Under the pieces are notes generated by a model. The model was given only the letters and a program-made list of their open reading frames with translations. It did no database searches and was not told where the DNA came from. From contig JAOVFP010000006.1 of NCBI GenBank assembly GCA_025738555.1, positions 4,030,001 through 4,094,000 on the forward strand: a stretch of DNA of 64,000 nt, read 5' to 3'. How positions within the stretch are numbered: position 1 is the stretch's first letter; each line of letters opens with the position of its first letter. The stretch is from Cyathus striatus. Taxonomy: Eukaryota; Basidiomycota; Agaricomycetes; Agaricales; Nidulariaceae. Both the position numbers and the translations under genes were made by a program. Positions 1 to 10,218 of this stretch are shown piece by piece.

Positions 1-750
1 GTCTCACAAATGACGAGGGTGCCATTTCCCATCCCCCCTCTCGTGTCTTCATCTCGCAAATGACGAGGATGAATCCTCGCACCTTGTCTCGCAAGTGACA
101 AGCATGCGTTCCTCCTCCCTTCTCGCACCTTGTCTCGCAAATGATGAGGGTGCCGTTTCCCATCCCCCCTCTTGTGTCCTTGTCTCGCAAATGACAAGGA
201 CGAATCCTTGCACCTTGTCTCGCAAGTGACGAGCATGCGTTCCTCCTCCCTTCTCGCACCTTGTCTCGCAAATGACAAGGGTGCCATTTCCCATCCCCCC
301 TCTCATGTCCTCGTCTCACAAATGACGAGGATGAATCCTTGCACCTCGTCTCGCAAGTGACGAGCATGCGTTCCTCCTCCCTTCTCACACCTCGTCTCGC
401 AAACGACGAGGGTGCCATTTCTCCTCCCCCCTCTCATGCCCTCGTCTCACAAATGACGAGGGTGCCATTTCTCCTCCCCCCTCTCGCGCCATTGTCTTGC
501 AAATGATGAGGATGAACCTGCGCACCTCGTCTCGCAAACGACGAGGGTGCCGTTTCTCCTCCCACCTCTCATGTCCTCGTCTCGCAAGTGACGAGGGTGC
601 TGTTCCTCATCCCCCTCCCCCTCATTCGTACCTCCTCGTCTCACAAACGACGAGCGTACATCCCTCCTCCTCCTCCTCTACACCTTGTCTTGCAAATGAT
701 GAGCGTGCTGTTCCCCCCCCTCCCCTACTTCCTTGTCTCGCAAGCGATGA
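1..750. repeat. Hairpin-forming tandem satellite
   Basis: About 16-18 degenerate copies of a core close to CTCGTCTCGCAAATGACGAG, spaced roughly 45 bases apart and grouped in a higher-order period of about 130 bases (compare positions 1, 134, 261 and 393). Each core is an inverted repeat with a 6-7 base stem and an 8-base loop, for example CCTCGTC at 309-315 pairing with GACGAGG at 324-330. The open frames running through it are by-products of the repeat. The array is cut by the left edge of the window. Confidence 0.9.
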
Positions 751-774
751 GGAAGATCATCCTTTCCTCTGCCT

Positions 775-1175
775 CCTCGTCTTGGGGGAGGGGAGGGGAG
801 AGCGAGGGAAGGGGAAGGATAGCAGGGGAAGGGGAGGGGAGGGAGAGTGAGGGAAGGGGAGGGGGGAAGAGCGAGGGAAGGAGAGGGATAATGGGGGAAG
901 AGGATAGCGAGGGAAGGGGAGGAGAGGGAAGAGCGATGGAAGGGGAGAGATAGCAGGGGAAGGGGAGGGGAGGGGAGGGGAGGGACAGCGGAGGAAGGGA
1001 GGGGAGGGAAGGGAAGGGACAGCGGAGGGAGGGGATAACGAGGGAAGGGGAGAGGAGGGGGGAGTGACGGAAGGAGGGATGGCGAAGGAAGTGGAGAGCG
1101 AGGGGAGGCAAGGGACAGCAGAGGGAGGGGAGAGCGACGGAAGGGGAAGGGGCGAGGGGAGGGGACACCTGCCCT
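775..1175. repeat. G-rich polypurine tract
   Basis: About 400 bases almost wholly of A and G on the plus strand, made of variants of GGGAAGGGGAGGGGAGAGCG. Runs of three to five G separated by one to four bases recur, so G-quadruplex or triplex folding is possible. The long frames on either strand here encode only low-complexity sequence and are not genes. Confidence 0.85.
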
Positions 1176-1184
1176 CGATATGCG

Positions 1185-1490
1185 CTTGCCACCCATATCC
1201 CCACCCTCAACGCCCCCCTCGATGTGTGCCCGCTACCTGTGTACCACCACCATCATCCCTCAATGCACGCTTCCATGCACGTACCCCATTTTCACCCCCT
1301 TCAACGCCCTCCCCCATCGTCACCCCCCTTCAACCCCCTCCCCCATCACTACGCCCCCCTTCAACACCCACTCGACGTGCACCTGCCACCTGCATACCCC
1401 ACTATCACCCTCAACACATACATCCACCTGCGCACATGTGTCATCATCCCCTTTTACTCTCCCCTGTCTGCCATTTCCAATATTAGTATA
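1185..1490. repeat. C-rich low-complexity repeats
   Basis: Imperfect tandem units of about 30 bases containing CCCCCTTCAACGCCCTCCCC-like blocks. Strand composition is reversed relative to the purine tract next to it. No gene is supported. Confidence 0.7.
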
Positions 1491-1834
1491 TGCTAGAGTA
1501 GATATTCATGTAGTAGTCATGTACACCGTAAATACTAAAATAATATAAACATTTATAACATTCATTCCGATGCATTAAGTACATTCAGAATGATAGAGTA
1601 GCAATCTACATCCTATGAATATGCTGCCACAGTAAAACGATCTCACGTTGAACCATGTAATCGCTTGTCTTACATTACAGTATGTTCGTTATCGCATACA
1701 ATCTCATGTATCAATAGATTGCCACACCTAAGCGATCTCACATTCAATTGAATTCTGAGCTCAATGACCTTGTGATTGCTTACGCTACACTACAGCATGC
1801 TCGATATCATGTCCTATGAATAACTCAACTGGCA
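1491..1834. other. AT-rich flank with degenerate direct repeat
   Basis: No gene. Two degraded copies of a block are visible, near 1613-1705 and 1715-1812, sharing CGATCTCAC and TACAGTATG/TACAGCATG segments. The Gypsy element inserted at its right edge, so this DNA was once continuous with the sequence after 9999. Confidence 0.5.
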
Positions 1835-1839
1835 CCTGA

Positions 1840-2604
1840 TGTTATATCCATGTCCGGATACATCGTGCCGACGTTCCCACGTGACCTTCTAACATACCCG
1901 GTCCGTTCCCGGAATGTACCCGCTTCGGGTTTACACTTCCCGACGTTCCCGCCCGGGAACGTACCCGGAACCCGTCGGGTTTTCTATCGGGTATCCCGGA
2001 TACGTACTTTCTCTTATGACGGCCTCACCGCGTCATCATTCTATTACTCCTCCCTTCCATTCCTACTTATACGTTTCATTATGGCCTTTGTAGATTAGTT
2101 CCTTATTCTTCATTCTGAGCGCGTCATTTGCGCCCCTACTCCGCTTTGCCAAGACTTCATTTCCTACTTACTCCTTTGACTTGTCCTTTGTATAATACTT
2201 CTACATTCGTATCTACAGGTTCCTACTTAGTATAAGTAGTCTTCCAGATGTAATAGGTAGTCTTCAGTATTCGTATCAACTCTGTACACTTTCTTCCTAC
2301 TCTAAGTTCGAAACCCGCTCCGGGTTTTCCTTCGGGTTTCTCTCCCGCTACCTAGTGTAGTGGCGAAGCCTTCTCTTATACTCTAGAACGTCTTCCTTTG
2401 TTACATATCATCTTACTCGAAATACGAACCATTCCCTGGGGATATCCAGGCGGCGCAGCACACAAGCTGAAGCCACGGTTCTTTCCGCACTCCCGCTCTA
2501 CGTTTCCGCACCCGTACTCACTTCGGGTTTCCGTTATAGTTCTCCCACACCCTCCGGGTGTCTTCGCAACCACTTCTAAGCAGGAAGAGAATCGGTACGT
2601 AACA
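1840..2604 (+). repeat. 5' LTR of the Gypsy element
   Basis: 765 bases with TG...CA termini. It differs from the 3' LTR by one extra C in the CTCCCGC run near 2343 and by one G/A change near the end (GGTACGT against GGTACAT). Confidence 0.95.
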
Positions 2605-2618
2605 GTATACGAATACTG
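2603..2618 (+). other. Inverted repeat at the LTR/leader junction
   Basis: CAGTAT, four bases, then ATACTG: a perfect 6-base stem whose left arm overlaps the CA end of the LTR. This is where a primer-binding site should lie, but no TGG-initial match to a tRNA 3' end directly follows the LTR. Confidence 0.5.
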
Positions 2619-2640
2619 ATACCTTGGATATCTCTTTATC

Positions 2641-4270
2641 ATGGCTCCAACTGGGACTTCGGTTACTCGCACAGCGCATACCGCTAGTCATACCAATGCT
2701 GTGGGTGCTCGTGCCACCCGTGCAGCTACGAGGCAACAGCCTCCACGGAGTACTTCAGGTTCTCTACCTTCTACACCGTCTCGGGTTACACCCAGCCCAG
2801 CACCACCTCCTAGTGCTACTTTCCTGGGTCCACCCTCGACTTCCGCTCAGCTACTTTCTGTTCCTGCAGCCGGGAATCTCGGATCCGCTCAGGCTCCTCC
2901 GGATGGCACTCCACCGCCATACGGTACAGTCGCAGCGGAACGGGACACTCCCGAGGGTCACGGTTCCGATGGTGGTACCATTGGACCGCCACCTCCACCT
3001 CCTTCTCAGCCCAATCCTCCGTCTCCACCATCCTCAGACTCAGGGGATGATGGTGATGAGGATGATGTCGACAATCCCAGGCGCACACCTCTTGCGCGCC
3101 ACTCCCGGGAAGACCGGCTTGCCGAAGCTCTTTTGAGAGTTGCGGAATCCGCCCGGGTACATCGGGAACACGTCGGGAACGCAACGTTCAAAAGCCAGAT
3201 ACTTTTGATGGTTCCAGTGCTGAGAAGTTGGAGCAGTTCATTACTCAATGCCAAATTTACTTCCGGAATAATCCTTCCCAATACTCGGATGGACATTCCC
3301 AGGTCAACTTCGCTCTCGCATATCTTCGGGATACCGCGCTTCAGCTCGTTATGCCGACCCTCTCCAATCCCTATGCTGATGATGAGTTCCTTCACTCTTG
3401 GGAGGTTTTCGTCGTCATGCTAGAGGATAACTTCGGGTTAGCGAACCCGGAAGGGGATGCCGAGAATGATCTGGATGTCCTCATTATGAAGGATTCACAG
3501 AAACTGTCCAAGTATCTTGTACAGTTCAACAGGCTTGCACAGCGCACCGACTGGGATGATAAATCCTTATGCCACCGACTCTATTCCGGGTTTCCGGGTC
3601 GCATTAAGGATGAGATCTCTCATGTTGGGAAACCTACCACAAAGCGCGGGATGATTAAGCTAGCTCAAGGGATCGATAGTCGGTACTGGGAACGCCAGTC
3701 CGAGCGTACACGGGAATCCCACCAGCCTCGGGGTCCGCGGGTTCCGGATAGCTCTGTTAGAGCTACTACAAACCGCCCGCAGTCACCCCGGCGCCTTCCC
3801 GCCTCGTTTCGGGCCAATATGCACCCCGTCCGAGCTATCCCCACCGTGCTGGTAGTCACCCACCTCGTTCCTCGCAGCCTCCCCAACAGCGGAGGCCGGA
3901 ATTGAATGACAAGGTTGGTCGAGATGGCAAACTTTTGCCACAAGAACGTCAGCGTCGCATGGACAACAATCTATGCTTGTTCTGCGGTAATCCGGGGCAT
4001 CGCGCCAAAGAATGTCCCCGCTCTGCCTCTTCCGCGGCTAGAGCCCGGGCATCCGGAATATCCGCTTCGGCTCCTACGTCGGCTTCTGCGGGTCCCTCGA
4101 CCCGCAGGTCCGCGCCTCTTTCCAACCCGGCTTCGGGTTCGAAAAATAGGGAGCGGTCCTCTGGACACCACACAAGCCGAGGACCGCGTTGTTCCCCCTT
4201 GTGCGCAGCCGATGCAGGTAAGACTCAACGCTTCCGCTCTTTCCGACCCCAATGCCCTTCATATTCCACT
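2641..4270 (+). pseudogene. gag: Gag of the Gypsy element, frameshifted
   Basis: Capsid/nucleocapsid protein that packages the element's RNA. It starts at the ATG at 2641 with a Pro/Ser/Thr-rich N-terminus and an acidic stretch near 3045-3075. The retrotransposon-gag core lies in another frame from about 3192 (KPDTFDG through the LYSGFPGRIKDEI region near 3580). A CCHC zinc knuckle (C-x2-C-x4-H-x4-C, 3974-4015) lies in the third frame. At least two single-base shifts are therefore needed, one near 3165-3195 and one in 3700-3900. The frame then changes again into pol near 4150-4200, which could be a programmed shift or another lesion. Confidence 0.85.
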
Positions 4271-7200
4271 TTGTAGTACCATCCATGCTCTCCCTACACC
4301 CTGTACAGTTTCATATAGCGCTCTAGTCGATTCGGGTTCTACCCATTGTTTTATGGATTCATCTTTCGTTCGGACACATGCTATTACTACCTCACCTACT
4401 CCACCTATCGCTCTCAGACTTTTCGATGGCACCACCAATCATGTTATAACCGAGTTCGTTACACTGCCTGTACTATTCCCTACCGGTGAATGTATTACAG
4501 TCGAACTCTATGTGACACCTCTTGATTCCGTGTGTTCTGCAGTCCTAGGATACAATTGGCTCACCCGCTTCAATCCGTTGATTGACTGGGTATCGGGCTC
4601 ATTAACATTCCGGACTCCAGACACTTCCGAGCAACTTCCGCTCAAATCCGGGATCTCGGAACCAGGTTCCGCTTCCGAGGATCCATCTCCGGTCACCTCT
4701 GATGAGTCTCTGCCACCTCCTCCTAGCATTTCGCTAATAAATGGTGCCGCCTTCTCGCGTGCATGCCGTTTAGAGGGAGCACAGACTTTCCGTATCCAGC
4801 TTGGTGCTGTCGCTTCCGCCGCTGCCCTCAATCCAGAGGAAGCTCCGGATCTCTCTTCAATACCGTCTGAGTATCACGAGTTTGCTGATGTATTTAGCAA
4901 GTCCCGGGCAGATACACTTGCCCCTCACCGTCCCTACGACTTAAAGATCAACCTAGAAGAAGGTGCTTCACCTCCTGTAGGTCGGATCTATTCCCTTTCC
5001 CAATCCGAGCTTTCCGCTCTTCGGGAATTCATCGATGAACATATCCGGATCGGATTTATTCAACCTTCACGCTCTCCGCACGGAGCTCCCGTCCTTTTTG
5101 TCCGCAAGAAGGACGGATCGCTTCGGCTTTGTGTGGATTTCCGCGGGTTGAACGCTATTTCTAAAAAGGATCGTTATCCTTTGCCACTCATTTCAGATTT
5201 GCTCGACAGTCCCCGTCGCGCCCGTATCTACACCAAGATCGACCTACGCCATGCGTACCACCTGGTCCGCATTGCCGAGGACGATGAATGGAAAACCGCT
5301 TTCCGGACTCGCTATGGATCCTTCGAATGGCTAGTCATGCCCTTCGGACTTTCCAATGCACCCCGCGGTTTCCAACGCTTCATGAACGATGTTTTCAAAG
5401 ACCTTCTTGATGTGTGCGTCATAGTTTATTTGGATGACATCCTTATATACTCTGATAACCTTGCGCAACATCGCCAACATGTCAGGGAAGTTTTGCGTCG
5501 ACTCCGGAAGCACGGGTTGTACGCGCGCGCGGATAAGTGTGAGTTCCACTCGGAATCCGTGGAATATCTCGGATATATACTATCGCCCAACGGTCTCACC
5601 ATGTCTCCAACAAAGGTGAAGACTATTCAAGAATGGCCGGAACCAAGGAAAGTAAAAGACATTCAATCCTTCCTTGGGTTCGCTAATTTCTATCGGCGTT
5701 TTATATACAACTATTCCGACATAGTTGTTCCGCTCACCCGCCTTACCCGGAAGGGTAATCCGTGGAACTTCTCGGAAAAATGCCGTTCCGCTTTCACTGA
5801 ACTTAAGGACGCTTTCACGTCGGCACCCATTCTTACCCATTGGGTTCCCGACAAGCAGCTCATCGTGGAAACCGACGCTTCGGATTACGCGTTGGCTGCT
5901 ATCCTGTCTATAGTTTCCGATGATGGCGAGATTCACCCTATCGCTTTCCACTCACGAACCTTTACACCTCCCGAGCTAAACTACGACACCCATGACAAGG
6001 AATTGCTTGCTATCTTGAAGCATTCCAAGTCTGGCGTCATTACCTGGAAGGTTCCGGTTCACCCATTGACGTCGTCACAGACCACAAGAACTTGGAATAC
6101 TTTTCCACAACCAAGATCTTGTCCCGACGACAAGCCCGATGGTCCGAGTATCTTTCCCAGTTCAATCTAGTTATCCGCTTTCGACCCGGAAAACTCGGGG
6201 CGAAGCCGGATGCTCTGACTAGACGATGGGACGTCTACCCTAAAGAGGGGATAGCGACTACGCTAAGGTCAATCCGCATAACTATCGTCCAGTGTTCACA
6301 CAGGAACAGCTTATCACTTCTCTCCGAGCAACATCACTTATTGTACCCGCTCTTCGCGCTAGTATCATCATGGACATTGAACAGTTACATACTGACATAT
6401 TATCAGCTCTCCCTAATGACCCGGTCGCAGTTATCCGAATGCGGACTCCCGAGAATCGTTGGACTGTAACCCCGGACGGTTTCCTCCGTCTAGATAACCG
6501 GATCTATGTTCCGGACTCCGGAACCCTTCGGCTTCGGGTTTTACAGTACAAACACGACCACCCGCTTTCAGGACACCTTGGACAGAACAAGACCCTCGAG
6601 CTAATTCGACGCGAATATACTTGGCGCTTATACGGACGTTTGTAAAGGACTATTGTAAGTCTTGTAATACTTGCATGCGTTCTAAACCACAGCGCCACCG
6701 CCCGTACGGAACCCTGAAACAACTTCCGGTTCCCGGACGCCCATGGCATTCGATATCTATGGATTTCATAGATCAACTTCCAAAATCATCGGCTTCCAAG
6801 TATGATTCTATACTCGTTATCGTGGATCGTTTCTCCAAGCAGTCTATCTTCATTCCCACTCATACCACTTGCTCTTCTTCCGACCTTGCGCTTCTATTTG
6901 TACTTCATGTCTTTTCCAAGCACGGAGTCCCGGAACACATCACTTCCGATCGTGGTTCCGAGTTTGTGTCGCATTTCTTCCGTTCCCTCGGTACAGCCCT
7001 CGACATCACTTTACATTTCACCTCGGGTTATCACCCGAAGGCGACGGCCAAACGGAACGCACAAACCAAACTCTGGAACAATACCTTCGGGCCTACTGCA
7101 ACTACCAGCAGGATAACTGGTGTGATCTCTTACCTCTTGCTGAATTTGCTTACAATAATGCACCGAGCGCAACCACAGGAATTTCACCGTTCTACGCAAA

Positions 7201-7842
7201 CAAGGGTTATCACCCGAACCTTGCGATACATCCGGAACGTGATCTCACTTCCGCTCGTGCCCGGCACTTCGCAGTAAACCTCGAGGAACTTCACGAGATG
7301 CTTCGGACCGAAATACTCAGTGCGCAGAAACGTTATCAAACACCCGCCGATGCGCGTCGCAAACCCGCACCCGCATTCCCTGTCAGGACAAAGGTATACG
7401 TTAAAGCCGAGTACTTCCGGACAACCCGACCATCCGGAAACTTGCAGAAAAGTTCCTAGGACCTTTTGAAGTCATCGCACTTGCCGGATCGCATTCGCGT
7501 ACCTTGCGCCTTCCAGAACAATTTCGTGCAGTCCACCCAGTATTCCATGTATCCATGCTTGAACCCAATACTGAAAATACTATCCCAGATCGCATTATTC
7601 CTCCACCACCACCTGTCCAGGTTGATGGTGATATTGAATACGAGGTCTCGGAAATATTGGACTCTAAACTGGATCGTCGTTTGCGTTGCAAACTGAGGTA
7701 CTACGTACGCTGGCTAGGGTATGAAGGGACAGATGAAGAGTTTTCATGGCTTCCAGCCACGGAACTGGAACACGCTACGGATATCATTGAAGAGTTCCAC
7801 TCCCGCTATCCGGATAAGCCCGGCCCTACTCCTATTTCTTAA
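4205..7842 (+). pseudogene. pol: Pol polyprotein with chromodomain, frameshifted
   Basis: Polyprotein that matures, copies and integrates the element. The protease has DSGST near 4329. Reverse transcriptase follows with a VDFRGLN block near 5137 and the catalytic YLDD near 5428. RNase H starts with DASDYALAA near 5876. Integrase has its zinc finger (H residues near 6556-6580, CKSC/CMR near 6655-6675) and the D, D, E residues in SMDF (about 6760), TSDRGSE (about 6945) and QTERTNQ (about 7060). The C-terminus is a chromodomain (about 7640-7810, YYVRWLGYEGTDEEFSWLP), thought to guide insertion towards marked histones. Single-base shifts occur near 6015, 6245, 6615-6630, 7040 and 7435; each domain is otherwise well preserved. 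The frame ends in TAA at 7842. Confidence 0.9.
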
Positions 7843-7932
7843 ATTTCACGTTACTTATTATCCGCTTGCAGTTTCACCTTATACAAAAACCAAAAACAAC
7901 GAATAACATCCAAAAAGCGAGATACAAGTACA

Positions 7933-9087
7933 TTAATTCTTTGGTAACGTGTTACGACCATTTCCATCACTCCTCTGCGTCTGCGACTCGACCCGAGCTC
8001 CTACTTCACCTTCCGACGCAATCCCGGAACCCATAACAACTTCCTCGTACGCATCCGGATCCCGGAGGCGTTCCGCGAGCAGGGTTTCGATGTTGGAAAC
8101 ATGGACGACGTGCTCGGATACTTCGGCAACTACTCGCGACAACTTACCAAGTTCGCCTACCACTTTGCGATTGGTATCCGCGAGGTTTCCGAGTTGAGTG
8201 ATCATCTCCTTTGCAAAGAGATGATAGTATCGTTCTGCAGCCGCATCGCGCTTAGGATGGATGTTGCGACATTCATGGAAGTGGACAAGGAGACCAGATT
8301 AGCAGAATCGCTTGCACTAGAGGATCGGAACGATGGACCCGCTACTGCGGATGAAGGACGGATAAACTCATCATCCGTGTCGTCGATCCGAGCCCGCTTC
8401 ATGCTTTGACGAGACGACTGGCGAGATGGCGCAACGGATGGGGGACCCATGTGAGTATCCGAGTGTTCCGAAGGACCGGATGGAACGGGACTTGTTCCGG
8501 CTTTGTTCCGGCCTCGAGTGCTAAGGGAACATTTTCCTTAAGCACCCCGCAAGCAACGCAAGCACTACAGGGAGTTCCTATAAACTATACAGACCGATAA
8601 TCATGTTTTACTCACCTGTTTGACTCCCTCAAGTGATAACACTCAGTTCCCGATCCTGACAGTTTATGCAAGGCACATCATGATAGTATCGTAGTTCCTT
8701 TGGCTCCCCAGAATCATCTGTACCCTTACCCTTACTATTTCCTATGTTTCCACCATTTTCCGCCTCATATCCAGAACCCGTCACGTCTCCCGACGCTTCC
8801 GACCCACTCCCGACACTCGTCTCCGTCGGATTTACGACCCGCGGCGTAACCGCGTTTGCCGCCGTCCCGGAACGAACAGAGGGAAGCGTTGCCGGTGGAA
8901 CAGCTACGTACGCGGCGTTCTCCCGCCTTGGAGCCGGATTTATAGGCCTCGGCTTTGGTCTCGGCTTTCCGGAACTACTCCGGGATGCTGGAGTCGAATT
9001 TTCTGACTGTTGGTTGGCCGCACGATAGGCTAGGAAAGCAGCATAATCTTCCGAAGAAATATTTGCTAGATTGACACTCTTATCCAT
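7933..9087 (-). pseudogene. Antisense Cys-rich accessory gene in the Gypsy element
   Basis: An opposite-strand gene lies between pol and the 3' LTR. It starts at 9087 (MDKSVNLANISSEDYAAFLA) with a Ser/Pro/Gly-rich region. A Cys pair (CINC, near 8664) follows, then a consensus intron (donor GTGAGT, acceptor TATAG, about 8583-8622) and a second Cys cluster (CSACVAC near 8560), possibly zinc-binding. A basic Ser-rich stretch (KRARIDDTDDEFIRPSS) and a helical C-terminus (8205-7933) complete it. Frames shift near 8640, 8450 and 8203, like the lesions in gag and pol. I do not recognise the family. A start about 140 bases inside the 3' LTR boundary suggests transcription from the LTR or just beside it. 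It is not a shadow of pol, since pol ends at 7842. Confidence 0.6.
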
Positions 9088-9216
9088 GATGGGGGTTAGA
9101 AAGGAATCAGATGCGCATATGTTCTCTTATTTGAACATCTACTGACCAATAGGATTTCTCGTATTATTTTTAGTTATATTTTCTCGCACACAGTATGACC
9201 TCGTGGGCTCGGCCCT

Positions 9217-9225
9217 AAAAGGGGG
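9217..9225 (+). other. Polypurine tract of the Gypsy element
   Basis: AAAAGGGGG four bases upstream of the 3' LTR, the expected primer for plus-strand DNA synthesis. Confidence 0.8.
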
Positions 9226-9229
9226 ATAC

Positions 9230-9993
9230 TGTTATATCCATGTCCGGATACATCGTGCCGACGTTCCCACGTGACCTTCTAACATACCCGGTCCGTTCCC
9301 GGAATGTACCCGCTTCGGGTTTACACTTCCCGACGTTCCCGCCCGGGAACGTACCCGGAACCCGTCGGGTTTTCTATCGGGTATCCCGGATACGTACTTT
9401 CTCTTATGACGGCCTCACCGCGTCATCATTCTATTACTCCTCCCTTCCATTCCTACTTATACGTTTCATTATGGCCTTTGTAGATTAGTTCCTTATTCTT
9501 CATTCTGAGCGCGTCATTTGCGCCCCTACTCCGCTTTGCCAAGACTTCATTTCCTACTTACTCCTTTGACTTGTCCTTTGTATAATACTTCTACATTCGT
9601 ATCTACAGGTTCCTACTTAGTATAAGTAGTCTTCCAGATGTAATAGGTAGTCTTCAGTATTCGTATCAACTCTGTACACTTTCTTCCTACTCTAAGTTCG
9701 AAACCCGCTCCGGGTTTTCCTTCGGGTTTCTCTCCGCTACCTAGTGTAGTGGCGAAGCCTTCTCTTATACTCTAGAACGTCTTCCTTTGTTACATATCAT
9801 CTTACTCGAAATACGAACCATTCCCTGGGGATATCCAGGCGGCGCAGCACACAAGCTGAAGCCACGGTTCTTTCCGCACTCCCGCTCTACGTTTCCGCAC
9901 CCGTACTCACTTCGGGTTTCCGTTATAGTTCTCCCACACCCTCCGGGTGTCTTCGCAACCACTTCTAAGCAGGAAGAGAATCGGTACATAACA
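9230..9993 (+). repeat. 3' LTR of the Gypsy element
   Basis: 764 bases, one base shorter than the 5' LTR and otherwise nearly the same. It is followed directly by the CCTGA target duplication. Confidence 0.95.
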
Positions 9994-10218
9994 CCTGATA
10001 AATTTGTGATCACTGTGCTAATCTGTCATACTTATTTATAAATGAGCTGTAAGGTCATGGACACAGGATTAATAATACAGTGTGAATGACACATGTATTT
10101 AGATCTCTGCATGCCACATGCACATTTCTCCTCTCAACCACCATTTTCGTTACACATCGCTACACATCACTACAGATCTACACACATCAGCACTTACCAA
10201 TCCTCTCTACTACACAAT

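Larger units (their letters stand above)
1840..9993 (+). mobile_element. Ty3/Gypsy chromovirus, full-length
   Basis: A complete LTR retrotransposon of 8154 bases. Both LTRs begin TGTTATATCC and end AACA, and the insertion is bounded by the 5-base duplication CCTGA (1835-1839 and 9994-9998). The internal order is Gag with a CCHC knuckle, aspartic protease, reverse transcriptase, RNase H, integrase and C-terminal chromodomain, which places it among fungal chromoviruses. A polypurine tract (AAAAGGGGG, 9217-9225) precedes the 3' LTR. The LTRs differ at only two positions that I can see, so the insertion is recent, yet gag and pol are split over many frames. It carries an extra antisense gene near the 3' end. 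It landed about 225 bases upstream of the KDZ partner gene. Confidence 0.95.

Noticed and set aside
1..750. CRISPR array
   Set aside because: Repeats are short, variable and spaced by sequence that is itself repeated every 130 bases; the genome is eukaryotic.
678..1210. Long minus-strand open frames of 160-170 codons
   Set aside because: They translate the polypurine tract into Pro/Ser/Leu runs; frames stay open only because of composition.
3906..4200. Start of pol at the ATG at 3906
   Set aside because: The first 100 residues of that frame overlap the Gag zinc-knuckle frame and look noncoding; recognisable Pol sequence starts near 4205.
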